Source: Oscillospiraceae bacterium (GTDB taxonomy: Bacteria > Bacillota > Clostridia > Oscillospirales > Ruminococcaceae). From it: a DNA stretch of 64,000 nucleotides. The notes beneath the pieces are model-generated. The model made no database searches. It had not been told where the DNA came from and saw nothing but the letters and a program-made list of their open reading frames with translations. How positions within the stretch are numbered: the stretch's first letter is position 1; each line of letters begins with the position of its first letter. The DNA lies in NCBI GenBank assembly GCA_021203065.1, contig JAJQBX010000032.1:186001-250000 (forward strand). Direction: 5' to 3'. Shown here piece by piece: positions 1-7,291 of the stretch. Both the position numbers and the translations under genes were made by a program.

Positions 1-42
1 GAATTAAAAATCGTTGGAACAGGAGGGCTGAACAGTGAATAG
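1..42 (+). CDS. possible 3' end of an upstream gene
   Basis: Frame 1 is open from the window edge to a TAG at 40-42, giving a 13-residue tail (ELKIVGTGGLNSE). It would overlap the GTG start of the following kinase by a few bases, as response-regulator and kinase pairs often do. The tail itself carries no recognisable family signature, so this is only a position-based guess that a partner response regulator lies upstream. Confidence 0.25.
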   Translation, partial: ELKIVGTGGLNSE

Positions 43-2440
43 TGGAACAAGGGAGCGGGGAAGACTCTGGATAAAAGTGACGGCATTTGTCTGTCTAGTC
101 TTGGCGACGATGATATTCGCTGGCAGTGCGCTTGCTACAATCGTTCTGTATTATTCCGACGCCTACTATCTCGATAATTATACCATCATCGACGAGTATA
201 TTTCAAACGAAGTTGAGCTCAAGAAAAATCTCACGGAGATATATCTTTCCTACTACGAGCCTTTCGGCTATTCTGCTGAGGCGTTGGATGAGGCAGTTTT
301 CTACGATTCGTATGACTATGAAACGTCAACCTATGATGCCACCGCTGGCTATAGCTATCTCTTTGACGATGAATTTATCGAGTACTATGCCATAAATTAT
401 GACGAATACGATGATATTTCTCCGCTGTTTGGCTTCTACTTTTACGAAAGTGAAACCTCAATAGATTGGCTGGAAGAAATCTTTAGTGTTTCATATTCGG
501 AATCGGAAAATCTGATCACCGAAGAAGATCTCAATAGTTTTAGTGAATATATCGAGATTTACTATCCCGAGGGCAGAAGCAATTTTAGAATTGATGTCAG
601 TAATTCTGCCGGTGAAACGCTCTATTCCAACTATGTTATGACTGATGGCGATGATATAGATCTGACTTCGGAATCGGAAGATTACACTGTCACTGTAATG
701 GGTGAGCCGATGGTTATCGAAGTTATCACCTACACTTATGAAGAAGCCGCAAACTGCCTCAGCGTGTTTTCAGAACTCGACGATCTGGTAAAAGTTCTTG
801 GCTTTGAGATTTCGATTACGCAAGAGGAGGATGCTTTTAACGGCGAGATAGTCTATTGCACCCACATCGTGCTTTCTCAGGTGCTGTCTGAAACTCTGAC
901 TGTAACTGCAAGCCTGCCGTCGAATCTCGCCGATTTCACCGTTCAGGATGACGTTTACATCAAGCTTATGAGAATCAACACTCTTCTCACCAACAAGGAT
1001 AACTTTATAGTACTTATGGTATTGACTGCGATAGTGGCACTTGTTTGCTTCATAGTCTTAATGACGACTGCAGGGCATTTTCCCGAGCATGATGGCATTC
1101 GTCTTACATTTGCTGACAAGATTCCAATGGAGCTATATCTGATTCCAGTTTGTATAGTACTTTATGGTTCGTTGTATATCATTTCGGAGAGTGCCTATAT
1201 TGATATTGAAGCAAGACTACTTCAATATCTTGTCTTTGCACTATGTGCAGGGGTTTCGGCAGCAGTGGTTATGCTCGTTTTCATGACCTCTGCGGCAAGA
1301 ATAAAGGCTCGCAGATTCTTCAAAAACACGGTCGTATTCGGCTCACTTATATGGTTTTTCAGCTTCATCGGGAAGCTTATCAGGAATCGCAAATATGCGA
1401 CAAAGCTCAAATTTATCTTCATTGGTGTTCTCGTATATGATTTTCTGTGCCTGCTACTTTTGTTTGTGGATGCTTTCTTGGGGCTTATTGCTTTCTTTAT
1501 CGGAAATATCGCAGTCCTGATCGCAGCTATTGTCTATGCTATGGGCGTGAGAAAGCTTGAAGAAGCTGCCCGTGATATATCGGAGGGCAAGACGGAAACT
1601 GTTGTAGACAGCGATGGGCTATACTTCGGGCTTGGCAGGTTCGCTGGATACTTAAACAGCATTAATGACGGAATCCAGACTGCAGTCGACGAAAGCCTTC
1701 GCTCAGAAAGGCTGAAAACCGAGCTCATCACAAACGTCTCCCATGACCTGAAAACTCCGCTCACGTCAATCGTCAACTACGTCGACATTCTGTCAAAAGA
1801 AGACATCCAACCGGATTCGGCAAGGGAATATGTTGATGTGCTTGTCCGTCAGTCTCAGCGAATGAAGAAGCTTATTGACGATCTGGTTGAGGCTTCAAAG
1901 GCTCAGGCAGGAGCGATAAATGCCACTCTTGAAAGAACCGATATGTCGATTCTTCTCACCCAAGCCACAGCTGAGTATGAGGACAGACTTGAAGCGAACG
2001 GGCTCAAGCTCATCGTGTCAACTCCGGAAAATCCACTCATGGCATTGGCCGACGGCAGGCTTATGTGGCGGGTGTTTGATAATTTGATGGGGAATATTCT
2101 CAAGTATGCCCAGCATGACACCCGGGTCTATGTTTCCGCCGAGGAGAATGACGGCAGAATACGGATAATCTTCAAGAACATCTCAAAATACGAGCTCAAT
2201 ATCTCGAGCGATGAGCTTATGGAGAGATTCGTCAGGGGAGACTCCTCCCGCTCAACCGAGGGAAGTGGTTTGGGACTTTCGATAGCCAAGAGCCTTTGTG
2301 CGCTCAATAACGTTGATTTCAATATCATAATCGACGGCGACCTCTATAAAGCCGAGCTCACAATGGATGAGCTTGCACCTGAGCCAGATACGCCGAGAGA
2401 GGAAACACTTCCTGCAATAGTCGTTGGAGAAGAACCATAA
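35..2440 (+). CDS. membrane sensor histidine kinase
   Basis: This is a two-component sensor kinase of 801 aa. A first membrane helix lies at about residues 12-38, followed by an acidic, Tyr-rich extracytoplasmic part of roughly 280 residues. Several more hydrophobic segments lie between about 325 and 510. The cytoplasmic core has a HisKA H-box (SHDLKTPLTS, phospho-acceptor His570) and a HATPase domain with N-box (DNLMGNILKYA) and G-box (GSGLGLSIAKS). The start is GTG with an AGGAGG ribosome site at 21-26. The multi-helix membrane part and long sensor region go beyond the usual two-helix layout. The signal is unknown, and a response regulator probably precedes it outside the window. Confidence 0.9.
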   Translation: MNSGTRERGRLWIKVTAFVCLVLATMIFAGSALATIVLYYSDAYYLDNYTIIDEYISNEVELKKNLTEIYLSYYEPFGYSAEALDEAVFYDSYDYETSTYDATAGYSYLFDDEFIEYYAINYDEYDDISPLFGFYFYESETSIDWLEEIFSVSYSESENLITEEDLNSFSEYIEIYYPEGRSNFRIDVSNSAGETLYSNYVMTDGDDIDLTSESEDYTVTVMGEPMVIEVITYTYEEAANCLSVFSELDDLVKVLGFEISITQEEDAFNGEIVYCTHIVLSQVLSETLTVTASLPSNLADFTVQDDVYIKLMRINTLLTNKDNFIVLMVLTAIVALVCFIVLMTTAGHFPEHDGIRLTFADKIPMELYLIPVCIVLYGSLYIISESAYIDIEARLLQYLVFALCAGVSAAVVMLVFMTSAARIKARRFFKNTVVFGSLIWFFSFIGKLIRNRKYATKLKFIFIGVLVYDFLCLLLLFVDAFLGLIAFFIGNIAVLIAAIVYAMGVRKLEEAARDISEGKTETVVDSDGLYFGLGRFAGYLNSINDGIQTAVDESLRSERLKTELITNVSHDLKTPLTSIVNYVDILSKEDIQPDSAREYVDVLVRQSQRMKKLIDDLVEASKAQAGAINATLERTDMSILLTQATAEYEDRLEANGLKLIVSTPENPLMALADGRLMWRVFDNLMGNILKYAQHDTRVYVSAEENDGRIRIIFKNISKYELNISSDELMERFVRGDSSRSTEGSGLGLSIAKSLCALNNVDFNIIIDGDLYKAELTMDELAPEPDTPREETLPAIVVGEEP

Positions 2441-2460
2441 ACAAATGAACAGTAATAAAA

Positions 2461-2493
2461 AATGCACCGTCTGAAAACAGGCGGTGCATTTGC
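2461..2493. terminator. bidirectional intrinsic terminator
   Basis: An inverted repeat (ATGCACCG and CGGTGCAT) with A-rich left and T/A-rich right flanks lies between the stops of the convergent kinase and gapA genes. It can serve both strands. Confidence 0.75.
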
Positions 2494-2506
2494 ATAAAAA
2501 CTCTGA

Positions 2507-3583
2507 TTATGCGAGCTCAGCGAAGTACTTGATAGTTCTGACCATCTGGCTGGTGTAGGAGTTCTCGTTGTCATACCAAGAAACTACCTGTACCTGATAG
2601 AGGTCGTCAGTGAGCTTAGCAACCATAGTCTGGGTTGCATCGAAGAGAGAACCGTATCTCATTCCAATGACATCGGAAGAAACGATAGGATCTTCGTTGT
2701 AGCCGAAAGACTCGGAAGAAGCAGCCTTCATAGCAGCGTTGATGCCTTCCTTGGTGATGTTCTCGCCCTTGACAACAGCGGTGAGGATGGTGGTGGAACC
2801 GGTGGTAACAGGAACTCTCTGAGCGGAGCCGATGAGCTTGCCGTTGAGTTCAGGAATTACCAGACCGATAGCCTTTGCAGCACCGGTGGAGTTAGGAACG
2901 ATGTTTGCAGCACCAGCTCTTGCACGACGGAGGTCGCCCTTGCGGTGAGGACCATCGAGGATCATCTGATCGCCAGTGTAGGCGTGGATGGTGGACATGA
3001 TACCGCTCTGGATAGGAGCATAGTCGTTAAGAGCCTTAGCCATAGGAGCCAAGCAGTTGGTAGTGCAGGAAGCTGCAGAGATGATGGTATCCTCAGTGGT
3101 GAGGGTCTTCTCGTTAACGCTGTAAACAACGGTGGGGAGGTCATTTCCTGCAGGAGCAGAGATAACAACCTTCTTTGCGCCAGCGTCGATGTGAGCCTGA
3201 CTCTTTGCCTTTGAACAATAGAAGCCGGTGCACTCGAGAACTACGTCAACTCCAAGCTCTCCCCAAGGAAGCTCAGAAGCGTTGGGCTTTGCATAAATGG
3301 TGATTTCTTTGCCGTCAACGATGATAGCACCGGGAACTGTAACGGTCTTGCCGTCCTCAGCATAAACAGCGGGCTTAACGTCAACAGTGTGAGCGTTCTC
3401 GCCGATTCTTCCGCAGTAGCCGCCCTGAGCGGTATCATACTTGAGAAGATGAGCGAGCATCTCAGGCTTTGTGAGATCATTGATTGCTACGATTTCGTAT
3501 CCTTCAGCACCGAACATCTGGCGGAAAGCAAGACGTCCGATTCTGCCAAATCCGTTAATCGCAACTTTTACAGACTTAGACAT
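2507..3583 (-). CDS. gapA: glyceraldehyde-3-phosphate dehydrogenase
   Basis: This cytoplasmic glycolytic enzyme of 358 aa oxidises glyceraldehyde-3-phosphate to 1,3-bisphosphoglycerate with NAD. The Rossmann motif NGFGRIGR is at residues 10-17, and the active-site ASCTTNC places the catalytic cysteine at 173. At 358 aa it is about 20 residues longer than common GapA. The extra length lies in the segment after residue 60 (about 60-95). A GGAGG ribosome site precedes the ATG, and a consensus promoter sits 40-65 bp upstream. Codon use is strongly biased, fitting high expression. It is monocistronic. Confidence 0.97.
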   Translation of the reverse strand: MSKSVKVAINGFGRIGRLAFRQMFGAEGYEIVAINDLTKPEMLAHLLKYDTAQGGYCGRIGENAHTVDVKPAVYAEDGKTVTVPGAIIVDGKEITIYAKPNASELPWGELGVDVVLECTGFYCSKAKSQAHIDAGAKKVVISAPAGNDLPTVVYSVNEKTLTTEDTIISAASCTTNCLAPMAKALNDYAPIQSGIMSTIHAYTGDQMILDGPHRKGDLRRARAGAANIVPNSTGAAKAIGLVIPELNGKLIGSAQRVPVTTGSTTILTAVVKGENITKEGINAAMKAASSESFGYNEDPIVSSDVIGMRYGSLFDATQTMVAKLTDDLYQVQVVSWYDNENSYTSQMVRTIKYFAELA

Positions 3584-3621
3584 AATATAAAAACCTCCAA
3601 TAGTGTTTTTTATGCTCTTAT

Positions 3622-3650
3622 ATTCTACACCATTTTCTCGCTATTTGCAA
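3622..3650 (-). promoter_or_regulatory. gapA promoter
   Basis: Read on the minus strand, TTGCAA and TAGAAT are separated by 17 bp. The -10 ends about 40 bp before the gapA start. Confidence 0.65.
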
Positions 3651-3834
3651 GACCTTTGTCCGAAAAATGCGGTGGTTTGCAGGAAAATTTTTTGTTAAGG
3701 GCGTCATAAGGCAGGATAAATGTCTATGTAAATCTCCGGATTTCCGAAATATCATCGTTCTGACCGTCTGTAACTTCTATTTTTGCCTTTCTTGTAATAT
3801 ACATTACTAAAACGCATCAGGAAAGAGTGAGCTT

Positions 3835-4104
3835 ATGACGGAAATACCGAGGGATAGAGAACGCCCTGTAATTCTTGGCGAATACATAGTTGAAAACAGG
3901 GCGACCGTCCGACAAGCGGCAAAAGAGTTCGGGATCAGTAAGTCCACAGTCCACAAGGACGTGTCTGACAGACTGCAAAAAGTAGAGCCGTCATTATACA
4001 AAGAAGTCAAGGTTATTCTCGACATCAATAAGAGGGAAAGGCACATAAGAGGCGGAGAAGCTACCAAGAGGAAGTATGAGCTTGCAGCTATGCACAACCG
4101 CTGA
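3835..4104 (+). CDS. spoIIID: sporulation transcription regulator SpoIIID
   Basis: This is an 89-aa DNA-binding protein of the SpoIIID family, a mother-cell regulator that adjusts sigma-E-dependent transcription during endospore formation. Residues 22-42 form a helix-turn-helix (RQAAKEFGISKSTVHKDV). A basic C-terminal extension (KRERHIRGGEATKRKYE) matches the family's second DNA-contacting part, and length and order are as in Bacillus. The ATG at 3835 has a GAAAGAG ribosome site. It is monocistronic and followed by a hairpin terminator. Together with spoIIGA, sigE and sigG further along, it shows that the organism is genetically equipped to sporulate. Confidence 0.95.
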   Translation: MTEIPRDRERPVILGEYIVENRATVRQAAKEFGISKSTVHKDVSDRLQKVEPSLYKEVKVILDINKRERHIRGGEATKRKYELAAMHNR

Positions 4105-4114
4105 AGTAAATGTA

Positions 4115-4144
4115 AGCCGCACTGAGCAATCGGTGCGGCTTTTC
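4115..4144 (+). terminator. spoIIID terminator
   Basis: The 8-bp stem AGCCGCAC/GTGCGGCT with a 10-nt loop is followed by a short T-run. It starts 10 bp after the spoIIID stop. Confidence 0.7.
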
Positions 4145-4291
4145 CATGTAATAGCCATATAATGAGTTTATATAGCCTAAAAATTAAAACAATTTGTGTA
4201 AAAGCCATAAACGCTTGACTTGAATTCACGTATTCTATATAATTATTACACAAATACTTGGTACTGATTAAGCCAGAAGGAGATAAATGTA

Positions 4292-6664
4292 ATGAAATTG
4301 TCAAGAGTTTTAGCGTGGATCGTCTCGTTGGCACTGCTCGTGTGCGCACTTCCGGTTGCAACGGTAGCAACTGTTGCGGACGAATCCGATTCTGACTGGG
4401 TGGCTTCAACCGATGGAACACTTCGCCGTGAAGTCTCCACTGAGTCGCCCATGTGGATAGTACATATAGATACATGGAACTATCCCGATCCGGATGCGAT
4501 AATCGACCTGATTCCGGAGGATTTGCTTCCGTACGTCGTTTTTAACATCTCCCTTTCTGTCAGCAGGAATGATGAGGATGGGACGTGGAATGTTGTTGAA
4601 TACGGCTACGAAACAGCTAAGTCATGGCTGAGAACATGCGCTGAGAGAGGCGTGTGGGTGTTGATTCAGCCGTCAAGCGGCGCATGGTCTCACTTCGATG
4701 ATTATCCCGATTCAAGCCTTGAGGGGACAATCTTCGAAGAGTTCTTCACCGATTATCCGAATTTCTTGGGCTTCAACTACTGTGAGCAGTTCTGGGGCTT
4801 CAGTGATGCAGGAGTAGAACCGACAGACAGATACAAGCACTTTGCAAACCTATTGGAGCTCTGCAATAAGTATGGTGGCTATCTTGTCGTCAGCTGGTGC
4901 GGAAACCAGTGGAGTGCATCGATAAATCCGCTTGCAATGATAAAGCAGGTTCCTGAATTCGAACAGGCATGTCTTGATTACACCGAGAACTTCATACTCT
5001 GCGAGAAATACACCCAGACAAGCTATATTGCGGATATGGAGAGCATTTGCCTCGGAGCGTATCTTTCGGGATATTGCGGGAATTATGGCGTCAGATATGA
5101 TGAAACCGGCTGGACTGGCTCAGTTTCGTTCACCCAGTCGACAGGACTTGCGGTCATGCTTGAGAGATTCTTAAAATCAGGCGCAACCGTAATAGACGGT
5201 CCGGAGCTTGTCCCGACGGACGATTTCTATGAGGACACGGCAACGGTTGACGATGATGGATATACCGAACGACAATGGTCGTCCTACACGGTATTTTCGA
5301 ATGTTGTGACTGACATGTTCCGAAAGATTATCGAGGGAGCGATACGGATTCCCACACGGGAGGAGGTCATTGCAAACACCAAGGTAGTCATCATTCAGGA
5401 TGTCGACAGCGGTTCTGACGATGACAAGTATTCTACATATCCGACGCTGTTCGAGGGATTATATCAGAATGACTACGACGGCAGTCTCAGTGAAAACCAT
5501 TCTATCTACAAGTCCACCGGACGGTATCCGACTATTCCGACGGTGTACGCACTCGCTGACGACATAGCGGAGCAGTTTGAGGTGCAGATTCTGCAGTCGG
5601 AAATATCCGAAAGGTGGGCGACCATCGAGGACAAGGTGGCGGAGTTCAACGAGCTGTTCCCGGAGGAATACACAGGAGATATTTACGCCGGTCGCAACGG
5701 GAACACATGGGTTGTCTATAATCCGCTGAAGACGGGCAAGAGTGCCACAGGAACGATTCCGTTCCAGTACAACACCGCCGACAGCGTTGAACTCACACTT
5801 TCAACCTATACGACCGGAATCATAAATGAATACGCCGATAGTCTTGAGATTTATCTCAACAACTACGACGAGAACAGCATTCTTCTCCAGAAGACTGACA
5901 CGATTGTCATCAGCGGTTGCTCAGAAGAGCCGACCATCACCTATACCGACAGAGGCACCAACACCTCTGCGAGCAATGTGACGACAGAGTACTCAAACGG
6001 CACTTTCACGGTAACTATTGCCCACAATGGTCCTATTGACATCACCATCAATGTCAGCGGCAACAACGCCGACCGCTCAACAGACTACAATGTCTCAACC
6101 ATAGTTGAGCCGGAAAGCCCTCCCACCTACACGGGTAACAGGCAGTATGAAGCGGAATTCTATGCCTACAAGGACATCGAAGAGCTCGTCAAGAGCGGTA
6201 CAAGCTACGACGTGAGGAATTACTACGGTCAGGGCTATCTCGTATTCGGAACTTCTCAGGGCGCATCCGTAAAGGACACAGTCACTGTTAATTCTGCCGG
6301 GACATATAATCTGAACATCCGGTATCTTCTTGAAAATGCCGACGTCTCCGGGCTCACGCTGTATGTCAACGGCAAGAAGGTATCGAACTTAGAGCTCACG
6401 AGCACCGGTTCAAAGGAAGACTGGGATTACTGCACCGTTGCGGTGTCCTTGAAGAAAGGCGAGAACACAATCACTCTTACCGCCGCCAGTGAGCTTGAGG
6501 ACACCCTTTATATCGACTGTATGATAATCGACGGTCAGGCAATTTCCAGTGGAGGAGGCTCAATGTCCGCCACCACAGCAATACTGATTGTCGGATCAGT
6601 CGCAATCCTCGCAGTTGTTGCAGTTGTCGCCGTTATAATCATCACCAAAAGAAAGTCAGAATAG
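4292..6664 (+). CDS. membrane-anchored GH98 glycoside hydrolase with C-terminal carbohydrate-binding-like domain
   Basis: This is a secreted enzyme of 790 aa. A signal peptide (about 1-30) precedes a catalytic region whose motifs MWIVHIDTWNYPDPD, FNISLS and NYCEQFWGF match glycoside hydrolase family 98 as I know it. Glu165 in CEQFWGF aligns with the family's catalytic acid. Known GH98 members are endo-beta-galactosidases on blood-group antigens or xylan-active endo-enzymes, and the substrate cannot be told from sequence. A beta-sandwich, CBM6/35-like region spans about 615-750 (starting near RQYEAEF). A C-terminal hydrophobic helix (about 760-785) ending in KRKSE anchors the protein to the membrane. 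ATG with GAAGGAG upstream. It stands alone between two terminators, with no transporter nearby. Confidence 0.82.
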   Translation: MKLSRVLAWIVSLALLVCALPVATVATVADESDSDWVASTDGTLRREVSTESPMWIVHIDTWNYPDPDAIIDLIPEDLLPYVVFNISLSVSRNDEDGTWNVVEYGYETAKSWLRTCAERGVWVLIQPSSGAWSHFDDYPDSSLEGTIFEEFFTDYPNFLGFNYCEQFWGFSDAGVEPTDRYKHFANLLELCNKYGGYLVVSWCGNQWSASINPLAMIKQVPEFEQACLDYTENFILCEKYTQTSYIADMESICLGAYLSGYCGNYGVRYDETGWTGSVSFTQSTGLAVMLERFLKSGATVIDGPELVPTDDFYEDTATVDDDGYTERQWSSYTVFSNVVTDMFRKIIEGAIRIPTREEVIANTKVVIIQDVDSGSDDDKYSTYPTLFEGLYQNDYDGSLSENHSIYKSTGRYPTIPTVYALADDIAEQFEVQILQSEISERWATIEDKVAEFNELFPEEYTGDIYAGRNGNTWVVYNPLKTGKSATGTIPFQYNTADSVELTLSTYTTGIINEYADSLEIYLNNYDENSILLQKTDTIVISGCSEEPTITYTDRGTNTSASNVTTEYSNGTFTVTIAHNGPIDITINVSGNNADRSTDYNVSTIVEPESPPTYTGNRQYEAEFYAYKDIEELVKSGTSYDVRNYYGQGYLVFGTSQGASVKDTVTVNSAGTYNLNIRYLLENADVSGLTLYVNGKKVSNLELTSTGSKEDWDYCTVAVSLKKGENTITLTAASELEDTLYIDCMIIDGQAISSGGGSMSATTAILIVGSVAILAVVAVVAVIIITKRKSE

Positions 6665-6687
6665 TAAGCGAGAAAATAAATAAAGAA

Positions 6688-6724
6688 AAAGTTGCTCAAC
6701 TCATCTGTTGGGCAACTTTTTTTA
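6688..6724. terminator. bidirectional intrinsic terminator
   Basis: An inverted repeat (AAGTTGC...GCAACTT) flanked by A5 on the left and T7 on the right lies between the convergent GH98 and HMA genes. Confidence 0.8.
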
Positions 6725-6735
6725 TCTGCATGTTA

Positions 6736-6984
6736 TTATCTCGAGAATAGACCTTTTTTGACGTAAGGATGGCTGTCAACTGATAAAACTTTGTATCCGG
6801 TTGCACCTATTGCTTCTGTAATCTCTTCAGCACGTAAGCTTGATTCGGATATTATAATCGTCTCGCCTTTCTTATGGGAAGAAGTGACCTTTTTAACTTT
6901 AAACTTGCTTCTCACAGTGTCATTGACGTGCGATTCGCACATCGGACAGCTCATGCCGTCTATCTTGAGGATTGTTTCTGTCAT
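6736..6984 (-). CDS. heavy-metal-associated (HMA) domain protein, CopZ-like
   Basis: This is an 82-aa single-domain HMA protein. It has the metal-binding loop GMSCPMCES (Cys13 and Cys16) and a ferredoxin-like beta-alpha-beta pattern ending in IGATGYKV. The fold binds soft metals such as Cu(I) or Zn(II), usually as a cytoplasmic chaperone. The ATG at 6984 is preferred over an in-frame TTG two codons upstream because AAAGGAA is 9 nt from it. It is the last gene of the feo operon, separated from the FeoB-associated gene by a perfect 13-bp hairpin. No copper ATPase is nearby, so a role with iron import or with general metal trafficking is open. Confidence 0.8.
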   Translation of the reverse strand: MTETILKIDGMSCPMCESHVNDTVRSKFKVKKVTSSHKKGETIIISESSLRAEEITEAIGATGYKVLSVDSHPYVKKGLFSR

Positions 6985-7007
6985 TTTCAATTTCCTTTCT
7001 ACACTGA

Positions 7008-7042
7008 ATCAGGCGGGAAAACCCTATGCTTTCCCGCCTGAT
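7008..7042. other. perfect 13-bp intercistronic hairpin
   Basis: ATCAGGCGGGAAA (7008-7020) and its exact complement (7030-7042) enclose a 9-nt loop between the FeoB-associated gene and the HMA gene. In the operon transcript it is not followed by a U-run. It may be a processing or partial-termination element rather than a strong terminator. Confidence 0.6.
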
Positions 7043-7077
7043 AAGCGACGTTCTGATGATGTCAGCAGGGGAGCGGT

Positions 7078-7269
7078 TTATCGCTTTTTCTGACCTGCTG
7101 AACAGGATGCTGCATGGGCACAGCCACCGCAGCTGCCGCAGTTTCCACCACAGCTTAATTTACCGCTTTTCTTGTCTTTACGCATTGCCATAACTATGCC
7201 AGCAACAATCGCAACAAGGACTATCAGGACAATTATTGTACCGATATTTTCAGTGAGCCATGTAACCAT
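7078..7269 (-). CDS. FeoB-associated Cys-rich membrane protein
   Basis: This 63-aa small membrane protein matches the FeoB-associated Cys-rich family that commonly follows feoB in Firmicutes. One N-terminal helix (IGTIIVLIVLVAIVAGIVM) is followed by a basic stretch and a Cys/Gly cluster (CGGNCGSCGGC), then two more cysteines in CAHAASC and ASCSAGQ. The ATG at 7269 is chosen because AAAGAGG lies 8 nt upstream; an in-frame GTG nine bases earlier overlaps that site. It follows feoB by about 20 bp, so it is probably co-translated and linked to ferrous iron uptake. Its biochemical role is not established. Confidence 0.85.
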   Translation of the reverse strand: MVTWLTENIGTIIVLIVLVAIVAGIVMAMRKDKKSGKLSCGGNCGSCGGCAHAASCSAGQKKR

Positions 7270-7291
7270 TACAAACACCTCTTTCTGCTTA

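Noticed and set aside
3807..4475. 222-aa minus-strand frame over spoIIID and the GH98 start
   Set aside because: It is antisense to two well-supported genes, has no ribosome site, and its composition is that of a shadow frame.
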